64,000 bases of DNA from Saturnia japonica (taxonomy: Eukaryota; Arthropoda; Insecta; Lepidoptera; Saturniidae): the NCBI GenBank assembly GCA_033032175.1, contig CM065324.1:1922001-1986000 (forward strand), written 5' to 3'. Made by a program: the position numbers and the translations under genes. How positions within the stretch are numbered: the stretch's first letter is position 1; every line of letters starts with the position of its first letter. Shown here in pieces: positions 42,665 to 56,150 of this stretch. Below the pieces are notes generated by a model. The model did not search any database. It saw only the letters and a list, made by a program, of their open reading frames with translations, and was not told where the DNA came from.

Positions 42665-45600
42665 AATCATGTAGTTTATTTCGTTGTGTTTGTAAGCTTT
42701 TATACGTGGCTCTCGAAGTTATTGCGTTTGGACGATGCGTTTTTTTTTTAAAATAGAGCTATATATCTAACTGTTATGTAGTTCAAAACCACAATGTAGA
42801 AAAAGATCACGTCCACGCCTGCATTTCCATTGTAAACGGTGCCTTACTCTCAAACGTTTAAATGGATAAGTTTTTAAATAAATAAAAAATAATACATAGT
42901 CATCATTATTTAAATTATAAACATTTTATCACAATTAATAAATTAGAATAACTTAATTTTATCGTTACACGCTCTGAGACAAAAAAAAACGCGACGTTCA
43001 AAAACACATATGGTAAAGATCCCTAACTATAAAGTGGAGAGAGAACACTTAGTTGCTGTTGTAGACTCGTAATGTATATTTTATAATTTTATACTTTTGT
43101 CATACATATTTTTATATTGAATCGTTAATAAAAACTTTGAGCGCTGTGTTTGAGAGTAAATTGAGGCATTGAGAAACGGTCTAACAACCAGGAGTTTTAC
43201 GTCATATCTCGTACAAGACCTAAATTAATGTTATTAGTAAAAGATGGATATAATATAATTATATCTGACCAACGCACGACATATTGGCGATTTCAAACGC
43301 TGAGAAATCCATCGTTGTACCTATATTTTTCCCCACTACTACAAAAACATTTTTCAATCGTTCATGTTTCCTGACAATGTGTTTCTTCATCTTCAGCTGA
43401 TAATAGTACCAATTGTAATTAGTTTTACGCGAATAAAAAAAAGGTATACGTTGGAGTTAGAACATCGGACATCGAATCGATAATCCGTAAAATTTTTGTA
43501 AAGAGATTATTAACAGAAACATACTTTTAAAATAGACACGAAAAACCTTACCTTCATACATAAAAAAATATTAGATAGGTACATTGCTTATTCGAAATCT
43601 CCAGTTTATTTAAATCTAATAAGAACATTTTATATGAACTCTATACTATCAAACACAATACTCAATTCACTAACACAAGAAATTAGCAAACATTTGAGTT
43701 CGACATTTGAAATATTTGAGTCTAACGTTTGAATGCGGGCTCATGTTTGGTAAATCCCTGGACTTAAAAACAAACATAAGTATAATAAATTTGTTATTTG
43801 GAGATGAAATATAATTAATTGTATTCACGAAAGCGAATCATAGATTTAAGTTTCTCGAAGAAACAACATCAAATACATTATATAAAAAAAACTAGAATTT
43901 TCTATGATATTTGAAAACTATATTTAGTTTTGGTCGTTTCATGACCCCTAAAATTAAGATCAACCCCTTAGATTTGCGCCTGTGTGTGATTTAATTAAAT
44001 AACTTATGTACTAGGTTCAATTGATTATAAGCAGATTAAACTGAAAAAGAAGTATGCAGCGTATATTTTCAATTTCAAAGCCTGTTTTTATTTTATATTT
44101 ATGTTACAAATGTAAATGTTAAGTCTAAACTCAAATGTTTGTAATTTTCGCATAATGAATTTAATGAAAAAGAAATCGGTCTAACATCGCCTATGATCTT
44201 TTCAAAGCGAGACCTAAATGAAAGCTACAAAATAAGTATATAGTTAAAATCATTTTAATTTTGTATTTATTATTTAGGAACCTTCGTGATTTATTCTCTA
44301 GTCAAATACAAAATGGCATTTAGTATCTATCTATAACTTATTTTAAAAAACGGTTAAATTTGTGATTCCCCGAAACTATTGATTCGTGTCGGTTTTTTTT
44401 CACAATTAGGAAGCCAAGTTATCTCTAAATGCTTTAAAAGGTATATTTGATTGTCATCAAGTTGTAAAAGGAGCTTCTAGCGGGATTTTGTACTGTTGTG
44501 TGGTGGTTTTTATTTTGATTCTTAAACTTTTGTTATATGGCCATATATCATGTAATTTTCACGTAAATAATAACTAGGAACATGTATTTTAAGTTACCAT
44601 AAAAATTCCCTGGATAGTGTTGACGAAGGAGCCGCCATCTAGGCGATTACAAATTAATTAGAAAAAAAATTCTATTCACTTGAAGTTGACAGAATTGTTG
44701 ATGAACACAGATGCCATTAAATTAATAAATAAAAAGTTGTAATCGTAATTATTAGGACGTACGAAGTTACAGGTGGGTTAGTAGTAATTTATAATCTAAA
44801 TGGGCGAGCAGACCTTGTTGGTTTAAAACAGTATCTATGTAGTTTAACACATAGTTACAGAGCTGTAATAATATTCATTTTGAATTACTGATTTGGAAAT
44901 AACGCTTATCTTATTGATTCTTTTAAAGTATCCATTAGAAACCATTTTTGACACCTCTATATTTGCTTCCATAGTGGGAGGCAGTTCAAAAAAACTGATG
45001 ATAACAAAATGGGGATGGATACAGTTTTGCAATGAAGCTACAATCTATCATATACATACAAAATATAATTACACTGCTCGATAGTTAAAGAATCAAAGAA
45101 TTATTTACGTAGAATGAGAGCTGTGACGCATTGCGCGTTGGAGGGGGGTACGTTGTTACAATTCTCATTAAAATTTGTCGATTGCTTAAATAAAACCTTA
45201 GTGTGGATTGGTTACTGTGAAAATATGTGGCGTTGAAGTTACAAATTAACAAAACTTAATACAATGTCGTCCTATACTCCCTACTTAACTTCTTTACTCC
45301 TTAAATCAAAAAGTAAAACTCGTATATTGTCAGAAAGAGCTTCTCAACAGCAATCCACCAATACCTATAAAACACCATTGGAGAATGTCGTTCTCAGTAC
45401 TTGTAAGATATAAATTCAATACGGATTTGGTATCTTCTTAATAAGAAAAAAAAACAATAACTAAATGCCATTTATAGAAAAAAATTATTAATTTTAAGAT
45501 TTGTACAATTTTTCATATACGTTGCTAAATATTTATATAATAATATGTTTTTTATAAAATAAAACGAAAATATAATATTATAAATATATATGGATATACA

Positions 45601-45890
45601 ACACTATTATTACTGCGAAAATTGTTGAAAAAATTGTCAAGGAAAAAAATAATAAAGTCTTAAGTAAGTAAATAAATATGTGTATGGTTCAGCCGTGAAC
45701 AAAATTGGGCGCGTGTCGGATGTGGTTAATAAATACACTATGTATTTTTTTATACAAAAAATGAAATATGGATCAAATTAATAAAATTTTCTATGCGTTT
45801 CTCTTACATTGTACGGTGACCGTTAGATCAATTATCGTTGTAAAAAAACATTACTTAGTATTTATTATTTAAATCTATTCATCTTACGCT
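42665..45890. other. Intergenic DNA, mostly without recognised features
   Basis: AT-rich sequence without coding potential that I can support. Contains the SINE 3 copy at 43265-43490; nothing else stands out. Confidence 0.5.
43265..43490 (-). repeat. tRNA-derived SINE 3, uninterrupted copy
   Basis: Serves as the reference for the interrupted copy in intron 33: CGACATATTGGCGATTTC, then TTCATCTTCAGCTGATAATA, then GGAGTTAGAACATCGGACAT as a decayed tRNA-like head. Confidence 0.5.
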
Positions 45891-45892
45891 AG

Positions 45893-46095
45893 ACCAAGGC
45901 TACCTAATAAATTTTGAAGGTGGACCATAATTTTGAATCCTTGTTAGCGGCAGATCACTTAGTGAATAATATTTGTTTCCTACGGCTATGTTAAATTTAG
46001 ATATAAATACAGTGCTATCAGTATAATTTGCCAGTGCCCTGTCTATTTCCGTATCGTAAAAAAGTACATGATCATTTAGTATTTTAGCGGAATAC
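45893..46095. mobile_element. Decayed hAT-type MITE
   Basis: Left part (CCAAGGCTACCTAATAAATT and GGTGGACCATAATTTTGAAT) matches the hAT MITE at 23407-23677, but the right inverted repeat is not clear. A short minus-strand frame here is not a gene. Confidence 0.5.
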
Positions 46096-46099
46096 AAGA

Positions 46100-47300
46100 A
46101 AATGCTAAATAATAGTGCAAAATCAATTTAACAAATCTATTCCATTTATTCATCCATTTTATTCAAGTTATACGTATAAAAAGTACAAATAAAATATGGT
46201 ATATAATTTTTGGTCAATTATTTTTTCAATTAGAAACTTTTTGTCAATTATTCTTTACTTATTATACCTGTCTTATTTATTTATGATAGTATGATTAATG
46301 AAATGTTTGTACATCACACAAAAATAGAAATCATAAGTATTTACTTGTACAAGGGCTAGCGATATAGAAACTCAAACACTTCAAAAATTCGGAAGTGGGT
46401 GCTTGTTTAGCCACGTTGAGCGATTTTTGTATGAGTTCGCGTCACTGCGCGTCACTGACACCGACATGTAACAGTATATTATCAGTAGCAGCAGGTGTGA
46501 CGTTTTGAATTGATTAATAAATCATACATTACCGTTTTACTTGGATGTTCCAATGTTAATATTTTTGCAAGTTAGCAATGTACGATGAAAATTAAAGGAC
46601 TCATAAAATCGTTCTTGGGCGATCGTGATCGTAACACGTAGCCAAAGTGTGAGTGAAACAAAACATTACTTCAGTTTATCAGAGCGTGACTGCCTATTTA
46701 TTTTACTCATTAATTTTGGAACTTTAAAACAAGAAGTAGAATATAAAAAATGACGCTTATTTAGTTAAATATTATAAATATTTATTCAAATGTCTTGCTG
46801 GCCGTTCACACACCTGCACAGGTAACTGCGAAGGTAAACCTCTCCGAGAAACCGTAGCGTGAGACCGGCTTTAGATTTTGTAAGTGTAAGAAATACTGTA
46901 TATATCGAAAGAAAGGATTTATATAGTAATTGTACACAACACACAAAATATCATTGACTTTGAATAGTCATTATAAATAACTCAATTAAAAAATTTAAAC
47001 CTGTATTATTTAGTCCAAATTATATATTTTCTTTCAACGTAAGTTACTATGTCTGGGCTCATAAATTAAGTAAGTGTTTTGTTACAATTTTTTTAGCATT
47101 TTATAGAATGAAATATTATATAATAAGTAATTATAATATTGTTTAAATTACTAAGTAATTTGCGAAATCATTCTAAATTGTTTTTTTTTTATAGGAAATT
47201 TTACTATTTTTTTAATGACAATAAAAACATCCGACACGAAGGAAAGTGTTTCTTTCTTACATTTTCTTTTTCTTCTACTATTATTCGCTTTTTTTATATA
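46100..47300. other. Intergenic DNA without recognised features
   Basis: AT-rich; no frame, repeat or RNA that I can support. Confidence 0.5.
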
Positions 47301-47302
47301 TT

Positions 47303-47642
47303 TTTTTAGAACTGACTATATTGTTAGCCTTAGGGGCCCTGAAGCCGCTGCGGCTTTTACAGCTTCACCGAATCTGGGGGCGAGCGCTTGAGGCACTCAG
47401 CCGCAACTATTATTCGTCCTCGTTTATGTCCGTGACCAATTTCTGTATGAGTGCGGTCTTGACGAGGGATCCGTTGATCACATAGTTTTTAATTGTCCCA
47501 AACTATCTTGTTCCTTAAATGATCTTCTTCCTGGTAATGTTCCTCGTCCTGCTAATGTCAATACATTACTTACATATGTGTATTTTACTTTTATTGAAGT
47601 ATTTAGTGTCTTTATTTATTCCAATAATACTATAAAATTGTA
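47303..47642 (+). pseudogene. GC-rich repeat joined to a LINE 3' end
   Basis: The first 100 bp are the GC-rich repeat (AAGCCGCTGCGGCTT). Then, in one frame ending at TAA near 47640, YECGLDEGSVDHIVFNCP, the cysteine/histidine motif that ends many Jockey-like LINE ORF2 proteins. The frame is broken upstream of this motif. Confidence 0.55.
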
Positions 47643-48339
47643 ATGTGTCCTTTGTTCGTGTCTATGAGGATTATCTGTTATGCTTTTTATTTATATATTT
47701 AACCATTTTCAACAAAGTAGTTTTATATTATACCTGCAGTTCCCATAACAAATAATATGTATAAGAGTGGCTGTTTTATGTTGTGTCAATGTATTCTTTT
47801 TATGGGTTATTCTACAGTACCTACACCGAATATTTGGCAACTAAATTCTATAACGTGTATTTGTCACACTTGACATTGGCAAAATTGCCTATATAGAGAG
47901 AATGCCAAAATTATAAAAAAATTACATGTGTTCCTTTAGCAACCGGACAACTTTTCAAAAAGCATTAATTAGTAGTCATTGTGGATTTATAAAGTTAGGA
48001 AAAATACCTCTGCCTAACCCTTCGGGGATACAGGCGTAATGGTATGTTATATTACATAAATAACGCACTTTATATATGTACATATTTTTAAATTGCGGCG
48101 CAAACAATATACCACAGAGCGCGTGACGTCATACGTAAGATCAGTATTAATTAATCCCAGAAAATTATAACATGGAAGCAACAGATGTCAGCTCAACGCA
48201 CCACTTAGTAACATTCGTTTACACACGAATGACGTCATGCGCTGTTATTGATGTTTCGATTGACATGAAGAACAGCACGAAATATTCGATCTTGTTTAAC
48301 AAGAAAAATAATTATTTAACAACAAGACAATATTTAACA

Positions 48340-48535
48340 TTAAAAAAAATCAACTTCAATGATTTTGAAGATTTCCCTTGTGTATCTTCGAAATTGACGG
48401 TCCAATGCCAATGAAATTAAAATAGGACTACCCTTGACTACCCTATCCAACAAAAAAGGAATCATCTAAATCGGTTCATAAACAAATATTTACATTCAAA
48501 TTGAGAAACCTCTTTTGTTGAGGCCGGTCAAAGAA
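48340..48535 (-). repeat. 230-bp dispersed repeat, copy 5
   Basis: Antisense intergenic copy with the conserved boxes CAACTTCAATGATTTT and GTGTATCTTCGAA. Confidence 0.65.
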
Positions 48536-48815
48536 TTTGATAGAAATTGATATTCAAGGGTAACCTTTTTATGGTATTCAAACAGCAGCCCTGCAGCAGT
48601 CTATATACTATATCTGACCAACATATAAAAGAATTGTAGTTCTGTTTCGTGTTTCGAGACTATGCAACCGATTTCTTCGATGGCTTCATGGTGATAACTG
48701 CAGACCTACTTAATGATTGTGGATGGTGACTTTTGAGAAATCCTGCCATCTGAATAGTAAACGCTTTTAGAATTTACTTAATACCAGCTGAAATGTAGAC
48801 TGCTTGTCGGCTAAA

Positions 48816-49330
48816 CCAGGGGTTGTCAACTTTTTTATACTTACCGGTTTTATATCTCTGATATTAATAAAATATGAAAAATGAGTATGAGTTCACACGC
48901 GATAGAAGTGAAACTAATCTCTCTCTCTCTCTCTCTCCCTCTCTTTGTATATATTTCGAGTACATTAAAAATAGACGAAAGATAGGGAAACTATATAGAA
49001 ACGCATTCTATCTCATTCTCTCAAAGCCTAAAACCTATATATACATTTATAACCATTCGCTCGCCTCGGATATACCTCATAACCCATACGCTCCAGAATC
49101 GAATACTATTAAGCTAGTGTGTGTATAGTGAGTGTGCGAAGGTTCAGAAACTTCGCATAAACATATTTCAAACCTCGTCGGCGCCGACCGGTACGTTTCA
49201 CAGGACGCAGCTCCGGTGAGTAAGTATGTATAACATTTCAAACACACTTCTTTCGCTGTATATTCGTATAATATGTACGTCGCTCATTCGTTTCGTATCG
49301 CAGGTTGATTCCATATTCACGTGCGATCAA
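48816..49330. other. Possible LTR-like or hAT-like remnant with CT microsatellite
   Basis: Begins with CAGGGGTTGTCAAC, a hAT-type end. A CT microsatellite lies at 48918-48944. Further on, TCGGCGCCGACCGG near 49179-49192 resembles a tRNA-primer binding region next to an LTR end. No flanking direct repeats were found, so the class is uncertain. Confidence 0.3.
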
Positions 49331-49394
49331 CTAAGTTCTATATAAAATAACGAATTGAATCAATTTATATTTTTATTAAAACTTTGCATTTCAT

Positions 49395-49895
49395 TTTTCA
49401 TTATTTCCTGAACTGTGTCCAAAGAGCACAATCTGAAGAGCAAAATTTAACTTCATAAAATTATCTTTATAATGAAGTAACTTCTGTTTGTAAGGATTAA
49501 TACGCCATGTCTAAAAATAATGCTTATAAATCATTTTTTAATTTTCAACAAATCTTTGTCACAAAATACCTTATTGTGGCTTATGTTTAAGCGATAGGCA
49601 TATAGTTACTATTGCTGCCTTTTTTTAGATATACTAAGGACCAATATTATTGTAGAACATTGTTTTCCGTGTCATTAACGATTACACCATCGCAAACTGT
49701 TAAAGCAGTTCGGGAGGGCCTCAACTTCCGGCTTACGTAAAAAATTCAATATTTAAGGCTATCTGAGAGTTGTAGCCTAATTTTAAATAGCCTACACTAT
49801 TAACTCGAGAGCCTGGCTATCATATACAAAAAGAATTTTTCGAATCCGATTGGTAGTTCCAGAGATTATCTTGTTTAACAAACAAACAAACAAAT
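49395..49895 (+). repeat. Large dispersed repeat, copy 2
   Basis: Intergenic partner of 10095-10700 in the same orientation, with the same order of blocks and a shorter spacer between them. Ends in an AACAAACAAACAAACAAA tract. Confidence 0.6.
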
Positions 49896-49924
49896 TGCTA
49901 CTCAAATATCTCTTCCCGTTATGT

Positions 49925-50020
49925 TTGAAACACTCCATGTTGTAGAAGATGGGAACAAACTGACCTGGAGACAGTTCCACAACCTCACAGTACGATAAAG
50001 ATATAACGTACAGTTGTAGA
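49925..50020 (-). mobile_element. LINE 3' end scrap, antisense
   Basis: Reverse complement reads LYRTVRLWNCLQVSLFP, matching the Jockey/CR1-like reverse transcriptase C-terminus at 29285-29480. Confidence 0.5.
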
Positions 50021-50644
50021 GAACATTTTTGTTCATACCGATATGGAGCACTACAATTGTGATGAAATGAGACCTCAATGTGAATGTTGTAACGGTCCCT
50101 AGTGGGGCGTATGATCCAGGTTGACTACCACTGAACTACACAAATAATTGACATTACAATACTATTCATTATTCGTATTATTAAAAAGTAATAAATTTAA
50201 AGGAATTCAAACAAAAGCGAGGCTTGGTGTTATGTAAAATTTCCATGTCAAGGCAGTAATTTATTACGGCTGATATGAAAACACCTGTTCAGTATCATGT
50301 GACCAAAACACAATAAAGTCGAACAATAATTATTACTCTGAATTAAATAAAATTCTCAATCAACGTACGTATAACATATTTTTTGCGTGTTCCATCGAAA
50401 TTAGTACGTACTAGACACATGTTTGTATGTTACAAGCTGATCTAGAGATATGTTAGCCGACCAAAAGAGAATGCATGCCATCGTTATATGGAATCCCGTC
50501 TCATATTGCGTCAATTCAATCTTTGTTTATTATAGTATTTTAGATGTCCCGTATTAACACCCGTATATGTAATTTTTTTAAACAAAAACCAGACTACGAA
50601 GGTATTTTATAAAATCTATTTCTGCGCGGAGATGGCTCTCTTTT

Positions 50645-50882
50645 TTAACTGACTTCAAAAAAAGACGGGCGGTTAATCAATTCGAATGTATTTTTTTAAT
50701 GGACGTTCAGCCATAGCTTTTTTGTTTATGAAACGAATTGGCTGATTCTTTTTTTGGATATATACCCTCAAGGGTGGTCTCATTTTAATTTAATCCGCAT
50801 TGGACCGTCAACTTCGGAGATACACCAGAAAACTTTTGAAATTAATTGAAGATGGTTTTCTTTTTGTTAAAAATTGTCTTGT
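50645..50882 (+). repeat. 230-bp dispersed repeat, copy 6
   Basis: Sense copy starting AACTGACTTCAAAAAAAGAC and ending GTTAAAAATTGTCTTGT. Confidence 0.7.
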
Positions 50883-51134
50883 GGTTTGTCGCGTTTCGGT
50901 ATCGGTCAATATGTATCCAGGTAACCTACATGCTTGCCGAAATGACAGCGAAGTCCGGCGATGGATTGCCGTAACTCTGTCGTCATCATTATTGGACTTT
51001 AATGTATTTACCATCATTCACAGTACATGCTATTTGCCACAAATCCTTGTTTATAGTTTGTCGTCAACATAAAATTTAATTTTATAAGAAATTATTCAAA
51101 AAATTGTTGTTATGCTAATAAAATAAATCTATAA

Positions 51135-51255
51135 AACATACTACGGAGGATCGTAGCCAAATAACGTTATGTTGTGCTCCTATGGTGAGTAAGGTTTTCA
51201 GAGCTCCTTGGTGAAGGGAGTTCAAGAATTTCTTTGTTCTTATGCAGCCCGACTG
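51135..51255 (+). repeat. Dispersed repeat with AAATAACGTTATGTTGTG block
   Basis: Shares its core (TCGTAGCCAAATAACGTTAT, then GTTGTGCTCC) with copies at 52558-52735 (+), 55975-56150 (-) and 62340-62540 (-). No coding capacity; class unknown, possibly a LINE 3' region. Confidence 0.5.
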
Positions 51256-51364
51256 GTGAAATATTGTTACGAAGGTTCCTCTACCAATACGTCAAATTAA
51301 ATAACATATCGTTTAATATAGTGCGGTATATTAATAAAATTATATTCATAACTACCCTACTGGT

Positions 51365-51482
51365 CGAACTGTGTGGAAGGATGAACAAGGCGTAGCGCAC
51401 AAAGAGCGGGCCACCAAGTCCGGTGAAGCTGTAAAAGCCATCAGAGGATCCAGAGCCAGTATAGTCAGTTCTAAAAAAAAAA
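51365..51482 (-). repeat. GC-rich dispersed repeat, copy 3
   Basis: Antisense relative of 1027-1145: complement of the AGAACTGACTATACTGG start and of GGCTTTTACAGCTTCACCG. Confidence 0.5.
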
Positions 51483-51714
51483 GAGCGAGGCATTCTCGCT
51501 TGAACTATGGAATAGTAACGGTGTTGGATAGGGAAGACCTCTTAACTACAAATAAACAATGTTACTGAGTGCAGTCTTTCTTGCCCCTGATATGCAGTGA
51601 AAAGGCAAAACAAGTTTTTTTTTTTTTTACTATATTTAAAAACTTATTACTTATTATCTTTAAAACTAGATTTTGACAATAGTTTATAGGTCGGAGTTCG
51701 GAAATAGAAGGGTT

Positions 51715-51805
51715 CTTTTTTTAACTGACTGCACTGTTAGGCTTAGAGGCCCTATCCTAAAACAGAGCCGCTGCGGCTTTTACAGCTTCACCGAACTTGG
51801 GCTAT
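51715..51805 (+). repeat. GC-rich dispersed repeat, copy 4
   Basis: Sense copy with GAGCCGCTGCGGCTTTTACA and CTTCACCGAACTTGGG, about 300 bp from the inverted copy 3. Confidence 0.55.
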
Positions 51806-52557
51806 GTTGAGTGGTCAAGGATCGGGTATTTAACAGGGTAAAATGGGTGGGAAAGTAAACAATATTTCTTAGTAACTAGAGCTATTATCTAAATGAGTGT
51901 ATGAACATTATAATATGATAATGATGTAAACAATGTAATAACTGATGATGTTCTGGCAAAAGTATATAACAACGGATATTAGAAGTTAATTGAGGAAGTA
52001 AATATGTATTATAATATACGAATCTAAATGAACTTATTGACTAATATTTATCACTAGTGAATATCGTTTAATATTATTTATGTTTACAGTTTACGATGTT
52101 AGGAGAAGCCATAACATAACACCCCTCTCTCTGCTTATTACACTAGCTAAGTATTTATATTATTTTGTAATATATTTCTTATGATACTTGGTTGAAATGT
52201 CGATTACTTGAATGTTAATTATTATTGTAAAAGACTTAGTTTAGAACAATTAACCCTTTTAATATAAATTCTTACAATATTTCCTCCTATAGAAAATTAA
52301 AAAAAAAACAATTTCGGCTCTAAGATGTCACTTAAACAAACTCGATCGGGTTTATCGACATCTTGCTTTATTTTATTTAATAGTTTGTACAGTATTAAAA
52401 TATATACAGTTATTATCATTTTCAGTAGATGTACAGAGAGGGAATCACATCCAGACATCACAAGCATTCACGTAATCAGCCACCCTATAATACCACTTCG
52501 GCAATAAAACCAGCTTAACATGATTCTTGAAATTATTATCCGGCGAATCGGTAATGT

Positions 52558-52735
52558 GCTTACATCGCAGCCAAAGAGCTGTTACAGCCAAATAACCTCG
52601 TGTTATGTTCCTTCGGTGAAGGTTTCCAGAGTTACTTGCGAATGTGGGCTCAAGGATAACATAGCCTTATTGATACCTCGGGTTTTACAAGCATCCATAG
52701 GCTTATTACCACCATTATTGCATTCAAAAATACCT
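52558..52735 (+). repeat. Dispersed repeat of the 51135 family
   Basis: CAGCCAAATAACCTCGTGTT and TCCTTCGGTGAAGGTTTCCA match 51135-51255 in order. Confidence 0.5.
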
Positions 52736-53018
52736 AAACAACTAATAAATAAACCTTGGGAACTTTTGCGAAAACCACAAAATATCTATACGGGTACACT
52801 ACATGAAAACACTTGAGTAAATACTAATTGTTATTAGTTACTCCGTTCTACTTGTACAGAAATTATATTGTTAATTTAGTTGCGCAAAAAAATGATTCCA
52901 AAATTTTAATGATCCTTTACTATAAAACAAGTACTTCTTCCCACCTTCTTCTGGTTCTTTATAAACTAGCTTCTTAGCTTATATCAAGTACATACTTATA
53001 CATGTACGCTCATGTGCA

Positions 53019-53435
53019 GAATATTGCTGTCACCTATGGGATGGATCAGTCAAATATCAGTTGGCCGCTCTTGACTCCATTGAGCGCCGAGCTCGTCGAC
53101 TTGTTGGCGATGAAGCACTGATGACGGCAAAAATGCTCAGTTTACAGCATCGACGTAAGGTAGCTTACCTCTCAGTGTTTTACAGGTTACACTTTGGAGA
53201 GTGTGCAAAGGGGTTTCACGATTTAATTCCGCCCAATCCATTCCACCGTAAGACAACTAGACGGCGTGAGGGTTTCCACCCTTATGTCGTGGAAATTCCC
53301 CTGATTTGCACGAAGCGTTATGCTTCGTCATTCATTATGCGAACGACAAAGTAGTGGAATTCACTCCCGTCGTCTGTTTTCCCATCCACCTATAACTTGG
53401 GAGTCTTCAAGCGAAGAGTAAATAGGCATTAAATA
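53019..53435 (+). pseudogene. Jockey-like LINE reverse transcriptase C-terminus
   Basis: Reads HLWDGSVKYQLAALDSIERR, then ARRLVGDEALM, KMLSLQHRRKVAYLSVFYRL and H-F-G-E-C, then one nonsense TAG at 53352-53354, then WNSLPSSVFP and YNLGVFKRRVNRH with a stop at about 53432. This is the end of a non-LTR retrotransposon ORF2, recognised from the family's LWD/ERRA/WNSLP/FKRRV motifs. 5'-truncated and dead. Confidence 0.78.
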
Positions 53436-54144
53436 GGTGCGCAATACATCGTCGCCCTCATCTTTACTTACCATCAGGTAAGATCGAGACCAAGCGCATA
53501 CCTCTAATACATAAAGAAAGCTAACACGGCTTTGAACTGTAGTCATATCTACATGATATTCCAGAAGTGCTATATAGAAGGTAAATCTAAATATCTCTTG
53601 GCAAAATTAACTAATATTTGAGTATCTTGCAAATTCCAGATGATGCTGCAGTATGAGGTAATTGTTGCCATGTTCTTCTAAAGTAATTGAACTAACAGAA
53701 TACCTATAGCAGACCTATAGAAGATGCTCACATCAATTTATCATTTAGAAAAGAGCTGATAATCTTCAACCGGCCTAACAAGGCTTTGAACTAATAATAT
53801 TTCAAAGCATCAATTTTTCCATTTATGTATGCATTGCAGCATCGAATCAGTTGATGACGATTGACGAATAATTGATTTTGTTAAAGCGGATGAATATTTG
53901 TTTGAAGAATAGTGAACTAACGGAACTAGCCAATTAAATACGAAATGTTCATTTCAGCTATGGTTCAAAGGATTTTATAGACCAAGAACAATAAAAATAC
54001 AAATAATAAAAAGCATCTCTCTAGTACTTATAACTGGACATATACGAAGGGATCAATATTATGAATGAAATGTAAGACATTTTGTCTTCCATCCATCCAT
54101 CTTTTCTTCCATACTTAAAACACTATTTCAATCTTTCACAAATA

Positions 54145-54326
54145 CACACCATAGACAGCTAAGATCTTTTGATTCATTAATTCACAGTATACCAAGTGAT
54201 CATACTAATTCCCGCGACCGATCTTCCGTCGTAACAGCAGCTCAACCGTGGAATTCACTTCCTATCAACATCCAACTAGCCAACTTTCGTAATTCCTTCA
54301 ACTATTTATTCTTTGCGTTCTCTTGA
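54145..54326 (+). pseudogene. Second LINE reverse transcriptase C-terminus
   Basis: Reads RSFDSLIHSIPS, then RDRSSVVTAAQPWNSLPINI and LANFRNSFNYLFF, stop TGA at 54324-54326. The W-N-S-L-P motif again marks a LINE ORF2 end, of a different family from 53019-53435. Confidence 0.62.
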
Positions 54327-54804
54327 TCCCCTGAAATACTGGTAGAGAATATTTTTTAGCCAATTGTACTTTTATGTATAATAAAGATCCCTCGGTAGTC
54401 GCAGATATTGATAGATTTCACTGTGCTCACCACTATATCAGGTGCAGTGGTCACCTTGCTGTAATACGATAAAAAATAATCTTTACTATTATATAACATT
54501 GCAACAGATGTACGTATTAGAACTTTAACAAACAATATTTATAAACTTTACCTGTAAAAATTTAAAACATAATGAAATAACTTGTTATATTTTTTAAACA
54601 ATTTACGATGTTTACTTTATTGAGAAACCGATGGAGCTTAGCTGTAGAATAAATAACATGGGAAAAAATATGCTACTCTGTTTTAGAATAAAAACTTTGT
54701 TGGTCTTATATTAGAAAATGTCGATCGTACCCTTCAATAACGTATTTCACAATAACAAAGCGATAGCAGAAATTACTAAATGTCGGCTTCAAAGTGTTAG
54801 ATTC

Positions 54805-55190
54805 AGATTATTGACTCAAGGGTAGCGTGTAAAGAAAGAAGGAAAGAAAGAAAAAGCATTTATTCTACAATAATACCACACCACACAACACACACAAATG
54901 TATAAATTAAAAAAAAAACAAATTGATAGAATAAATGAAGTGTTGCATGGGGTCGAATAGGTCCCTGCCTCAGCATAATGCTGCAGGCCGACAAGCGCAA
55001 GCACTGCAGCGCTGATATTCTTACAGAGCCGGTTGACATGTAAAACCTCACGGACGAACTAACACAACAACAATCTTAATCAATTTATCGACGAGAGCTA
55101 ATAAGCTTTCAGTGAAGGAAAAAATAGTGATGAAACCATAGCATGGTGATAGGGCTTTTTTGAATACCCGTCTAGCTAGCTACCACACAA
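54805..55190 (+). repeat. SINE 1 copy split by a GAAA-tailed insertion
   Basis: The head (TTGACTCAAGGGTAGCGTGT, 54812-54831) and the body (GCTTTCAGTGAAGGAAAAAA, from about 55106) of SINE 1 are separated by about 270 bp. The insert begins with a (GAAA)n tract and TTTATTCTACAA, consistent with an antisense retrotransposon 3' end. Confidence 0.5.
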
Positions 55191-55974
55191 GAGGTGAGAG
55201 AGAGGTAGGGCTTAGAGGTTTTTTTTTCAGATTCCTTTCTACTTGGGGCAGTCCGACTGATGCAAAAACCTCCACTCTACAGAAGATCGCAGCCAATTTG
55301 TGGCCAAGTACCACCTATATAAGCTTGTTTCGCAGCTGTCCATGAGACCCAGTCATTCCTCGCCAATTTAACTACAAAAAGAAGAAGAAAAAAGCCTCAG
55401 TGTAATGTCTAGATTCTAGACCTAGTATTTAATTGTAAGCCTTAAGTAAATGTACAATATCGGGTGTTTGCGTAAAATTAGTTTACCGCTCGATTTACAA
55501 GCGCTGTCGGCGTTATCAAATCGCAAACAAACCGCTTTATAAAACGCCATAATTAATACCTTAACGTCATAACAACTTCCTAATTCGTAGTAACATATAA
55601 TATTTATTATATAATTAGACGAGTAACATGATTCCAATATTATATCTCATAAATATCTAAAAACTGCGAATATTTTCTCAAATGTTGCAATTTCCAAGTA
55701 TTCACCTAAATTATAAATTAATGGTATCTAAAAGAACCTAGAAGTCTTGTTAAGTCACTTTTAAAAGTGCCAGTAAGTTCTGCTTAAGGGTTAACTTAAA
55801 AACTTAACAAAGTATCATGAGCTTAAAAAATCAGCTTACCGACAGTCTGTATGAATTCATTATGTCGCGATAGGATAAAAAGCCTAAAAGAGGCCATATC
55901 GTTGGTTTTCCTTTTTTTTATACTACAAAGGTACTGATGGCAAGTGGTTAATGTAGCCTATTCACGTTTGTAAT

Positions 55975-56150
55975 AGGTATCAACAGCGCGTTGCCCTCTC
56001 TCTGGAAACCCCACCGCAGGAACACAACACAAGGTTATTTGGCTGCGATCTGCAGATCTGCAATCCAGCAGTGTGACTACACCATGTAGAGAGAAATCAC
56101 CAAAAAAAATTATCTGTGCCCTTACCTCTCTCTCTCTCTAGTTGGGTCAC
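55975..56150 (-). repeat. Dispersed repeat of the 51135 family, antisense
   Basis: GGAACACAACACAAGGTTAT and TTGGCTGCGATCTGCAG are the complement of the 51135 core. Confidence 0.5.
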
